64,000 nucleotides of DNA from Bacteroidota bacterium (GTDB lineage: Bacteria; Bacteroidota; Bacteroidia; Chitinophagales; LD1). This document shows positions 18,365 through 26,410 of this stretch, in pieces (the stretch's first letter is position 1; each line of letters begins with the position of its first letter). Both the position numbers and the translations under genes were made by a program. The notes under the pieces were generated by a model. The model worked only from the letters and a program-made list of their open reading frames with translations, did not search any database and was not told the origin of the DNA. The DNA is taken from assembly GCA_947479455.1 (NCBI GenBank), contig CANJZE010000013.1, positions 46,876 through 110,875 of the forward strand, read 5' to 3'.

Positions 18365-20401
18365 TTACTTTTTCAAGTAATTATAAATAGCCTCTTGCGA
18401 ACGCAAAGGTCTTTTGTTTAAAGAAACGCGGTGTTCATTTTTCAAAAGCGGGTCAATCACACGAGCCTTCACATTGTCTTTCCACTGTATCTCCATCGTA
18501 TCGCGAATTTCTTTTTGAATTTTTTTATCGTAAACCGGGCAGCTTACCTCAATACGCGAATCCAAGTTTCGCGTCATCCAATCGGCAGAAGAGAAATAAT
18601 AAAGTGGTTCACCTTCATTTTCAAAAATGAAGATGCGCGAGTGCTCCAGATACTTATCAACTATGCTGATTACTTCAATGTTATCACTCATGCCTACCAC
18701 ACCGGCAACGAGTGCACAAATGCCGCGCACAATAATTCTAATTTTCACACCTGCCTTCGATGCTTTATAGAGTTGCTCAATCATTTCTTCATCTACCAAA
18801 CTATTCATCTTCAAAAAGATGGCAGCGCGTTTTCCTTTCTGCGCATGGTCAATTTCATTTTCAATAAAACGTAGAAATTTTTTGCGCGTGGAAAGCGGAG
18901 AAAGAATCAAATGTTTAAACGCATGCACTTTATAGTTTCGTTCGAAAAATTCAAAAGTGTGCTCTACTTCGTTGGTAATTTTTGTGTCGGCAGTAAACAG
19001 TGCATCATCTGAATAGACTTGCGATGTTGATTCGTTGTAATTTCCTGTGGTGAGGTTAGCATAGCGAACATTCTTTCCGTTTTCGTTGCGCGAAATCAAA
19101 CAGAGTTTTGCATGCACTTTCAAGCCCGGTACGCCATAAATAACTTGAATGCCTTCGTCCTGCAATTGTTTTGCCCAGCGAATATTTGCTTCTTCATCAA
19201 ACCGCGCCTGTACTTCAACTACCGCCACCACATGCTTTCCATTTTTTGCTGCATTAATCAAAGCGTTAATCACGCGTGAGTTTCGCGCTACACGATACAG
19301 TGTAATTTTGATGCTCTTCACATTCGGGTCAATGGCGGCTTCGCGTATCAATTCAATAAAATGCGCGAAGTTTTGATAAGGATAATGCAACATTACATCC
19401 TGTTTCTTTAAAACTTCGAAATAGCTTTTGTTGATAGGAAGGAGAGGATGTGCAAGTGGTTTTTGCTTTTCGTAAAGCAAATTTTTATCGCCTAATCGAG
19501 GAAAATTCATGAAGTCTTTGAAGTTATGATATCGACCACCGGGAATGAGATTATTCAAATCCTGCAACTTCATTTTAGATTTAATGAAGGCAAGCAAATC
19601 GCGCGAAATATGATTGTCATAAACAAATCGAACAGGGCTTCCTTTCTGTCGCGCTTTAACGCCTTTCGAAATTTTATCAATAAAACTTTGCGAAATATCG
19701 TTGTCAATATCTAGCTCGGCATCGCGTGTTATTTTAATCGTGAAAGCTTCAATCGTTTTGAACTGAAAGGTTGAAAATACTTCAGGCAGGTTGTAGCGGA
19801 TAATATCATCGAGCAAAATGATGTATTGATTCTGGTTATTCGAAGGAAGAATTACGAATCTATCGGTAGAATCTGAAGGAACTTCAACGAGTGAATATTG
19901 TTTTGTTCTTCCATTCGTGAGCTTGATAGCCAGGTAAATTACCTTGTCGCGCAAATAGGGAAACTGTTTTACCTGATTGAGCATAATAGGCACCAAAGCA
20001 GGTCGTACATGTTCATCAAAATAATTCTTTACGAATTCGCCTTGCGCCTTGGTCAGTTGCGTTTCGTTGATAATAAAAACTTTATTGCGTCTTAACTCCA
20101 GTTGAACTGAATTGTAGATTTCGTCAAAACGTTTTCCTTGCCTCACCACTTCGTCATGCACTTCCTGCAAAACTCTTTTAGGTTTGCTATACACATCTCT
20201 CACTTTTTTACCGAGTTGCGAAATACGCCTAACGGTTGCTACACGTACTCTGAAAAATTCATCCTGATTGTTGCTGAAAATTCCTAGGAAGCGCAATCGC
20301 TCTAACACAGGCACAGAGTTGTCTGTAGCTTCCTGTAATACACGCTCATTAAAACTCAGCCAGCTTATTTCGCGGTTTATTAATCTGTTCTTCTTCGCCA
20401 T
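18365..20401 (-). CDS. ppk1: polyphosphate kinase 1
   Basis: 678 residues, normal length for PPK1. The N-terminus reads LINREISWLSFNERVLQEA, the usual family start. The two phospholipase-D-like catalytic histidines are present: His430 in LKVHAKLCL (autophosphorylated residue in characterised enzymes) and His587 in YLEHSRIFIFEN. It polymerises the ATP gamma-phosphate into polyphosphate, reversibly. It is followed by ppx and preceded by a small lipoprotein gene and sixA on the same strand. An 83-base gap separates it from the lipoprotein gene. Confidence 0.96.
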   Translation of the reverse strand: MAKKNRLINREISWLSFNERVLQEATDNSVPVLERLRFLGIFSNNQDEFFRVRVATVRRISQLGKKVRDVYSKPKRVLQEVHDEVVRQGKRFDEIYNSVQLELRRNKVFIINETQLTKAQGEFVKNYFDEHVRPALVPIMLNQVKQFPYLRDKVIYLAIKLTNGRTKQYSLVEVPSDSTDRFVILPSNNQNQYIILLDDIIRYNLPEVFSTFQFKTIEAFTIKITRDAELDIDNDISQSFIDKISKGVKARQKGSPVRFVYDNHISRDLLAFIKSKMKLQDLNNLIPGGRYHNFKDFMNFPRLGDKNLLYEKQKPLAHPLLPINKSYFEVLKKQDVMLHYPYQNFAHFIELIREAAIDPNVKSIKITLYRVARNSRVINALINAAKNGKHVVAVVEVQARFDEEANIRWAKQLQDEGIQVIYGVPGLKVHAKLCLISRNENGKNVRYANLTTGNYNESTSQVYSDDALFTADTKITNEVEHTFEFFERNYKVHAFKHLILSPLSTRKKFLRFIENEIDHAQKGKRAAIFLKMNSLVDEEMIEQLYKASKAGVKIRIIVRGICALVAGVVGMSDNIEVISIVDKYLEHSRIFIFENEGEPLYYFSSADWMTRNLDSRIEVSCPVYDKKIQKEIRDTMEIQWKDNVKARVIDPLLKNEHRVSLNKRPLRSQEAIYNYLKK

Positions 20402-20484
20402 AATTGTGCAGAGCCACTAAAATAGAAGAATACCGGAGAGGTAAAATGAATTAAATTAATGATGGTGAAAATTTAACGTAGCTC

Positions 20485-20613
20485 TCATATCCATATACCA
20501 TTCGCTAAGCGATGTTTGGTTCGACCGCGACAGTCCTTTTTTACACTACAAGATTCGCAGGCAATAACGATTAATGTTATAGAAATTAGAAGAACTATTT
20601 TTAGTTTTTTCAT
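20485..20613 (-). CDS. 42-residue lipoprotein between sixA and ppk1
   Basis: ATG at 20613, TGA at 20485-20487. The peptide has a basic start (MKKLK), a hydrophobic stretch (IVLLISITLIVIA) and a lipobox IVIAC, then a short polar tail with SCSVKKDCRGRTKH ending in GIWI. That gives three further polar-side Cys-containing positions (C21 region and C28) and a signal peptidase II site at Cys19. It starts 15 bases after the sixA stop, so it is probably translated from the sixA message. I recall similar tiny DCRG-containing lipoproteins in Bacteroidota but know no function. An envelope role linked to phosphate metabolism would be speculation. Confidence 0.72.
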   Translation of the reverse strand: MKKLKIVLLISITLIVIACESCSVKKDCRGRTKHRLANGIWI

Positions 20614-20628
20614 TGCAATTATTTAACG

Positions 20629-21135
20629 CTAGCCACTACCATAAATTGTTTTTGGCGTTAAGAACTGCTTCAACTGGCATGGAGTTCTCGGGTGAATCTC
20701 CCAATCATCATTTTCAAATTCTAACCAAACTACTGCGGTGGTTGGCATAAAATCAATCTCTTTTTTTGAAAACTGATTGGCCAATTGAGTAATACACGGA
20801 TTGTGACCAACAACAATCAAGGTTTCAATTTTTTTATTCGTTTCCTGAACTACTTCCATATAATCTTCAACGCTTGACTCATACAGCCGCATGTCATAAA
20901 GAATTTTGTTGAAATCGTATTTCAGCTTCTCGCAAAAAAACTCAGCGGTTTGTTTGGTGCGAAGGGCAGGGGAGCACAAAATCAAATCGGGTTGAAGCCC
21001 AAGTTCTTTCAAATGATTCGCCATGTTTCTAGCATCATCGGTCCTGTCTTTCTTGAGTGCTCGGTCAAAATCGCGTTGTCCTAACTCAGCCTGATTGGTT
21101 TTGGTATGACGGATTAAAATGAGTTCTCTTTTCAT
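20629..21135 (-). CDS. sixA: SixA-like phosphohistidine phosphatase
   Basis: 168 residues of the histidine phosphatase superfamily. The catalytic RHT motif is at the start (LILIRHTKTNQ, His at about 9), then LILCSPALRTKQTAEFF and VVGHNPCITQLANQF (second catalytic His). SixA removes phosphate from phosphohistidine proteins. Position next to ppk1/ppx is common in Bacteroidota. Divergent from the His-rich gene at 21181, so the gap carries two promoters. Confidence 0.88.
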   Translation of the reverse strand: MKRELILIRHTKTNQAELGQRDFDRALKKDRTDDARNMANHLKELGLQPDLILCSPALRTKQTAEFFCEKLKYDFNKILYDMRLYESSVEDYMEVVQETNKKIETLIVVGHNPCITQLANQFSKKEIDFMPTTAVVWLEFENDDWEIHPRTPCQLKQFLTPKTIYGSG

Positions 21136-21166
21136 TATTGATGACAGTTCGGTAATTGAAAGTAAT

Positions 21167-21174
21167 TATTTTTG
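21167..21174 (+). promoter_or_regulatory. TATTTTTG -7-like element before the His-rich gene
   Basis: Exact TAnnTTTG match ending six bases before the ATG at 21181, as at 6595. This would give an almost leaderless transcript. Confidence 0.3.
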
Positions 21175-21180
21175 AAGCGA

Positions 21181-21510
21181 ATGAAACGCACTTCTTTCAT
21201 ACAGAAAATTTTTGCTTTTGTCTTTACGGCAATAGTATTGTTTACAGTTACTGTGCGCGAAACTCACTTTCTGTTTGCCGAACATCATGAAACGGATGAG
21301 CATTGCCAAAATCACTTGCACAGTCAGGATGAGCATTCACACTGTTCGGTTTGCAAGTTTGATGTTTCTTTTTTTACCGATGAAATTCTTACTGCCCGAA
21401 ACGCTAGGATAGTTTTTGTTGAAGACAAACTGATTGATGGCTATCAGTTGATTCATCTCCTATCTTCCTCTCTTCGCCTTTCATTGCGAGGCCCACCAGC
21501 ATTGGTCTAA
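21181..21510 (+). CDS. small exported His/Cys-rich protein
   Basis: 109 residues from ATG 21181; a TTG nine bases earlier is in frame but overlaps the promoter-like element. A signal peptide or anchor (IFAFVFTAIVLFTVTV) is followed by a dense metal-binding-like patch: HHETDEHCQNHLHSQDEHSHC then SVCKFD. The remainder has no motif. Zinc, nickel or copper binding is likely by composition. The TonB receptor at 21572 follows after 61 bases; the arrangement repeats that at 6607-9055 with a His-rich instead of Cys-rich protein, so a zinc-type ligand is my preferred guess. Confidence 0.72.
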   Translation: MKRTSFIQKIFAFVFTAIVLFTVTVRETHFLFAEHHETDEHCQNHLHSQDEHSHCSVCKFDVSFFTDEILTARNARIVFVEDKLIDGYQLIHLLSSSLRLSLRGPPALV

Positions 21511-21571
21511 TCCGTTTCCATTAGCGCGTTTAGTCGCTATTCTTTTTTTACTTCTGATAAAATCTGATGCA

Positions 21572-23971
21572 ATGAAAAATATTTTATTGCTATTGATGTG
21601 CCTGTTCACTTCAATGGCTAACTCTCAAATAAAATTAAGTGGAACTATTTCCGACAAAGCCACCAATGAAAAACTCGAAGGCGCTGCCGTTTCTATTCCG
21701 GAATTAAAACGCGGAGGCACCACGGATGTGAACGGAAATTTTTCGTTCTCCAATTTGCCCGCAGGAAATTATTTACTGAACGTAAAATACGTTGGGTATG
21801 CCGCGCTTAATATGCCGCTCAAACTTTTTCGCGATACGGCAATTCAAATTTCTATTTCGTCTACCGCTGCTGAACTGAGCGATGTGGTAGTAACTGGTGT
21901 TTCAAAGGCAACGGAGGTGAAAGAATCGCCTGTAGCAATTAGCTTAATCAACGAGAAGGATTTGCAGGCAACTACTGCTACCAATATTGTTGACGCTATT
22001 TCGAAACTGCCGGGTGTGTCTTCTATTTCAACAGGCGCGGCAATTTCGAAACCTGTTATTCGGGGACTTGGATATAATAGAGTGGTTACACTCAATGACG
22101 GTTTTAAACAAGAAGGTCAACAGTGGGGCGATGAACACGGAATTGAAATTGATGAAGCAAGTGTGGGTCGTGTTGAAATTTTGCGCGGTCCCGGAAGTTT
22201 GATGTATGGTAGCGATGCTATTGCTGGCGTTATCAATTTTCTTCCTCATGAACCTGTGGCAGAAGGAAAAATTGCTTTGAATGCTTTGTTCAATTATCAA
22301 TCGAATAACAATTTGGTTAGTTCGAGTTTGATGACTGCAGGAAACATCAATGGCGTTAACTGGAACATTCGCGGGAGTAATAAAACTGCCGGTGATTACA
22401 CCAATCGCTACGATGGAAAAGTTTGGAACAGCGGTTTCAAAGAATGGAATATGAATGGCGGTTTGGGCTTTTCGAAAAGCTGGGGCTATTCGAATATTTC
22501 TTTCAGTACTTTCAATCAGCAAATTGGTTTTAATGAAGGCGCGCGTGATAGCAGCGGAAATTTTTTGTATGATGTTGCGCTGAATGATTCAACTGTAAGT
22601 TCTATTGCCGTAAACAAAAATGATTTGAACGGTTACAAAATTTTTACACCAACGCAGCGCATCAATCATCATCGCGTTTCGATTCAGAATAAAATTTTCA
22701 TTGGCAGAGGAAGTGTGGTCGTGAACGCAGGATGGCAAATGAATGAGAGGAGAGAATTTGGTGATGTATTGAAACCTAATGTTGCGGGTTTGCATTTTCA
22801 AATGCATACGGCTACGCTCGATGTGCAATATCATTTACCCGAAATGAAAGAATGGAACACAAGTTTCGGCATCAGTGGAATGTATCAGTTGAGTATGAAC
22901 AAAGGTACTGAGGTTTTAATTCCTGCCTACAACATTTTCAACTACGGCATTTTTGCGATGGCACAAAAGCGTTTCAAAAAAGTATTGTTTGAAGCGGGCT
23001 TGCGTTTCGACCAGCAGTTTTATCATTCGCAAAGTTTAGTTGCTGATACTGTTGAACGCTTTGCTGATTTGAAAAAAACGTTCTACAATTTTTCAGGGAG
23101 CATTGGAGTTTCATTTCACCCTGATGAAAGTTGGGTGTTGAAGTTGAACGCAGCAAAAGGTTTTCGTGCGCCTGTAGCGGCAGAGTTGGCAAGCAATGGA
23201 AGCCACGAAGGAGCTTTTAGGTATGAATACGGCAATTCGAATCTGAAACCCGAATCAAGCTATCAACTAGATGCTGGCGTTTCGTATTTGAGTGAGCATG
23301 TGAATGTAAACCTCGATGTTTTTGAAAACACGATTCTGAATTTCATTTACGTTGAAAAGCTAAGAAGTGTGATTGGTGGCGATAGTTTACGCGATGACGG
23401 AGAAGGAAATTCGATTCCTGCATTTCAATTCAAACAAAACAATGCTTTGTTGGCGGGCGCAGAAATTACGATGGATATTCATCCGCATCCTGCCGATTGG
23501 TTGCATTTTGAAAATTCATTTGGGTATGTGTATGCAATTAATCTGCATCAAACAGAGAGTGCAAAGTATCTTGCATTTACTCCGCCTGCGCATTATCGCA
23601 GCGAATTGCGCTTCGATATTCCTAAAACGGGCGATGTTATTGGAGGTTTATTTGCAGGCGTTCACTTCGATTATTATTTTGCGCAAAAACATGTGCTGCT
23701 CCAAAACAATACAGAAACTCCTACTCCTGACTACGCATTGTTAGGTGTAAGCGCTGGTTTTGATTTATATGCTGCAAGCAAGCAACGGGTTTTTACTTTT
23801 GTATTTGCCGCTGAAAATTTAGCGAATACGGCTTATCAAAGTCATTTGAGTCGCCTTAAATATTTAGATATGAATGACGCGAATGGGAAAAGAGGAATAT
23901 GGAACGCGGGAAGGAACATCAGCGTCAAAATTATTTTTCCGCTGGAGTTTAGTGTGAAGAAGAAGGATTAG
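21572..23971 (+). CDS. TonB-dependent receptor, metal cassette 3
   Basis: 799 residues. Signal peptide ends MANSQI. The CarboxypepD-like domain (about 20-95) includes GGTTDVNGNFSFSNLPAGNY. The plug (about 100-215) contains VVVTGVSKATEVKESPVAIS, NIVDAISKLPGVSS, PVIRGLGYNRVVTL and VEILRGPGSLMYGSDAIAGVINF. The barrel closes with a strand ending VKIIFPLEF. The plug reads QQWGDEHGIEIDEASV, a His/Asp/Glu-rich loop. It is likely in one transcript with the His-rich protein upstream. A ZnuD-like zinc or other divalent-metal receptor is plausible, not shown. A perfect 34-bp palindrome follows the stop. Confidence 0.88.
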   Translation: MKNILLLLMCLFTSMANSQIKLSGTISDKATNEKLEGAAVSIPELKRGGTTDVNGNFSFSNLPAGNYLLNVKYVGYAALNMPLKLFRDTAIQISISSTAAELSDVVVTGVSKATEVKESPVAISLINEKDLQATTATNIVDAISKLPGVSSISTGAAISKPVIRGLGYNRVVTLNDGFKQEGQQWGDEHGIEIDEASVGRVEILRGPGSLMYGSDAIAGVINFLPHEPVAEGKIALNALFNYQSNNNLVSSSLMTAGNINGVNWNIRGSNKTAGDYTNRYDGKVWNSGFKEWNMNGGLGFSKSWGYSNISFSTFNQQIGFNEGARDSSGNFLYDVALNDSTVSSIAVNKNDLNGYKIFTPTQRINHHRVSIQNKIFIGRGSVVVNAGWQMNERREFGDVLKPNVAGLHFQMHTATLDVQYHLPEMKEWNTSFGISGMYQLSMNKGTEVLIPAYNIFNYGIFAMAQKRFKKVLFEAGLRFDQQFYHSQSLVADTVERFADLKKTFYNFSGSIGVSFHPDESWVLKLNAAKGFRAPVAAELASNGSHEGAFRYEYGNSNLKPESSYQLDAGVSYLSEHVNVNLDVFENTILNFIYVEKLRSVIGGDSLRDDGEGNSIPAFQFKQNNALLAGAEITMDIHPHPADWLHFENSFGYVYAINLHQTESAKYLAFTPPAHYRSELRFDIPKTGDVIGGLFAGVHFDYYFAQKHVLLQNNTETPTPDYALLGVSAGFDLYAASKQRVFTFVFAAENLANTAYQSHLSRLKYLDMNDANGKRGIWNAGRNISVKIIFPLEFSVKKKD

Positions 23972-23974
23972 TTT

Positions 23975-24008
23975 CAGGCGTTCCACTTTTTAAAAAGTGG
24001 AACGCCTG
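23975..24008. repeat. perfect 34-bp palindrome after the receptor gene
   Basis: CAGGCGTTCCACTTTTT followed immediately by its exact reverse complement; 17+17 bases with no spacer. No T-run outside the stem. It may terminate transcription, but the perfect symmetry also fits a REP-type mobile palindrome. Confidence 0.85.
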
Positions 24009-24072
24009 TACATTTATTTCTTCCATGTTTATTTAGCACATTTACGCTCTTCAAAAAAGCAAATTAAGTTTC

Positions 24073-26331
24073 ATGAAAAAAATATTTACGCTGCTCCTGG
24101 CAATAGTTTCGGTTGCCATGTATGCGCAAGTACCGGTGGTGCAGTTCGATTCGGTTTCGTCCAATGTTAGCGAAGGCAGTACGAGCCTTCTTATAGCCGT
24201 AAGCATCCAAAATGCCGATGCTAATCCTACTTCAGTAGATGTAAATATTATGGGCGGTGCTACAGCAACCAGTGGAACTGATTTTGGTTATGCGCCTGTA
24301 ACAGTCACCTTTCCGGGTGGTTCATCAGCTTCGCAAAACATTATTGTAACGTTGAACGATGATGGAATTGCAGAAGGAAATGAATCATTTACTTTTCAAC
24401 TCGCTTTTCCTACCAACAACGCAACCATAGGCACAAATGTGCAACATGCGGTAACCATTCTAGATAACGATACTTCGAAACTCAAGATTGATTTTGCTAC
24501 GCTTACGCGAAATGAAAATGCCGGCATTGTTACGCTACCGCTTACACTTACTACTCCAAATTCTGCCAACATTAGCACCACTCTTCATTTCAACGCAGCA
24601 GGCAGCACTGCAACCACAACAGCTGATTTTACTTTTTCAGATACTACACTTACGTGGTTAGCGGGTGATACGGGAACCAGAAATATTTTACTTCCTCTTG
24701 TTGATGATAATGTTTACGAGTTAGCGGAGCATGTTCAATTCCAATTGCTCAACAGCAGTGGCAATGCAGTAGTTTTGAACGATACGTTTCTGTTAACCAT
24801 TTTAGATAACGAATCTTTGCCAAGCGGTAATTGTGCTGATTTATATTTCAGTGAGTACATTGATGGAAGTGGAAATAATAAAGCAGTTGAAATTTATAAT
24901 CCTACCAATGCCGCAATTGATTTGAGCGATTACAAAATTTATAAATCGCAGAACGGAAACGCAGGTTCTGTTTTTAGTTTGAGTGGTTCGCTGGCCGCTG
25001 GTTCTGTTTATCTAGCAGCAAATTCTGCGGCAAATGCAACGGTTACCAATCAGGCAGATGCAACTTCTTCATTTTTCGATTTTGATGGTAACGATGCACT
25101 TTATCTTTTGCATTTGAATGACACGATTGATGTTATCGGACAGTCGTGGATTGACCCCGGGGCAAACGGTTGGGCGGTGGGAACAGGCTCTACTAATCAG
25201 CACACCATCATTCGCAGTTATTATCACTATAGCGGTAATAATAATTGGGACAGCGCGGTGCTTTGGTGGAATTCATTTGGGGTTGATATGTTTGATTCAT
25301 TAGGTGAACACCACACAGCACCATGCGGTACGGGGGTTCCTTTTATTCCTGCAACTATTCGTTTTACAAAAGGGTCGGACACTTTAGTGGAGCAAAACAC
25401 CTCCTACTATTTTGGAGCAATAGTTGAAAACCAAAGTGGCTATTTAGTACGTTATTCTTTGTTCAGAGATGATACTGCCTCTACTTCTACGCAAGGCTAT
25501 GCCGCATATTTCGATTATGAGTTTGCAGGTGGTTCTTATAACACCGACACATCGAGCAATACGCACTATGATAGTTTGCACATTGTTCTGCACGATGACG
25601 CCATAGTTGAAGGCACCGAGAAAATTATTATCCGAGTAGAAAATATAAGCCCTAATGGAGTTGCTATTTCTGATTCAGTTTTCACTTTTTACATTTTAGA
25701 TAACGATTCACTTGCTGCTTCGTTTTATGGTGCGGGATTTGGCTATGTAGAAAAAGATACCGATGTGTTAGTGCCTATCGTGTTATCCTCTTATTGTGCC
25801 GATTCATTGAACTGTACCGACACTACGGTAGAGGTGCATGTAACGCTCGATATAGGTAGTGCAACATTAGGAGCAGATTTTTTATTTGTCGACACCATCA
25901 TTGCCTTAAGAACAAACAGTACTGATACGTTGGGTGCACGTGTTCATATTTTTGATGATGGGCTGGTAGAAGGCAACGACCAAATCAATTTCAACCTTAC
26001 GTGCTTAACACCAGGCATTTATACCAATATCATTGGCTACACGCTAACTATTATTGACAACGATTCTCCGCTTGGTTTTTCTGAAGAGGCTTTTGATGTT
26101 AATTTGAAATTGTACCCTAATCCGGCTTCGAACTTTATTATTCTTTCAACCGAGAAGGAATTCAATAATATTCGCATCACCGATTTGCTAGGAAATGAAG
26201 TATTGGACCTAGGGAAATTAGAAGTGGGCAAAAATCAAGTTGACATCAGCACGCTATACTGTGGAATGTATTTTGTGTGTATAAATGATTCGGGTATGCT
26301 CATGATTAAACGAATGGTTAAAACAGAGTAA
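24073..26331 (+). CDS. Calx-beta / lamin-tail protein with T9SS sorting domain
   Basis: 752 residues, exported (signal peptide ends AMYAQ). At least three Calx-beta-like repeats end in the calcium-binding-like turn ILDNDT / ILDNES / ILDNDS / IIDNDS. A lamin-tail domain is inserted at about 255-360 (DLYFSEYIDGSGNNKAVEIYNP). The C-terminus is a type-A sorting domain (LKLYPNPASNFIIL ... CGMYFVCI ... IKRMVKTE). Such proteins are surface adhesins or scaffold proteins; no enzyme domain is visible. Its neighbours are unrelated in function, and promoters cannot be assigned with confidence. Confidence 0.82.
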   Translation: MKKIFTLLLAIVSVAMYAQVPVVQFDSVSSNVSEGSTSLLIAVSIQNADANPTSVDVNIMGGATATSGTDFGYAPVTVTFPGGSSASQNIIVTLNDDGIAEGNESFTFQLAFPTNNATIGTNVQHAVTILDNDTSKLKIDFATLTRNENAGIVTLPLTLTTPNSANISTTLHFNAAGSTATTTADFTFSDTTLTWLAGDTGTRNILLPLVDDNVYELAEHVQFQLLNSSGNAVVLNDTFLLTILDNESLPSGNCADLYFSEYIDGSGNNKAVEIYNPTNAAIDLSDYKIYKSQNGNAGSVFSLSGSLAAGSVYLAANSAANATVTNQADATSSFFDFDGNDALYLLHLNDTIDVIGQSWIDPGANGWAVGTGSTNQHTIIRSYYHYSGNNNWDSAVLWWNSFGVDMFDSLGEHHTAPCGTGVPFIPATIRFTKGSDTLVEQNTSYYFGAIVENQSGYLVRYSLFRDDTASTSTQGYAAYFDYEFAGGSYNTDTSSNTHYDSLHIVLHDDAIVEGTEKIIIRVENISPNGVAISDSVFTFYILDNDSLAASFYGAGFGYVEKDTDVLVPIVLSSYCADSLNCTDTTVEVHVTLDIGSATLGADFLFVDTIIALRTNSTDTLGARVHIFDDGLVEGNDQINFNLTCLTPGIYTNIIGYTLTIIDNDSPLGFSEEAFDVNLKLYPNPASNFIILSTEKEFNNIRITDLLGNEVLDLGKLEVGKNQVDISTLYCGMYFVCINDSGMLMIKRMVKTE

Positions 26332-26410
26332 CAATTTAACCATCAAAATAAAACTTCCGTTTAGTTTCGCATCGCATTTTATAAATTTAGAAATCATCAA
26401 ACCAACAGTC

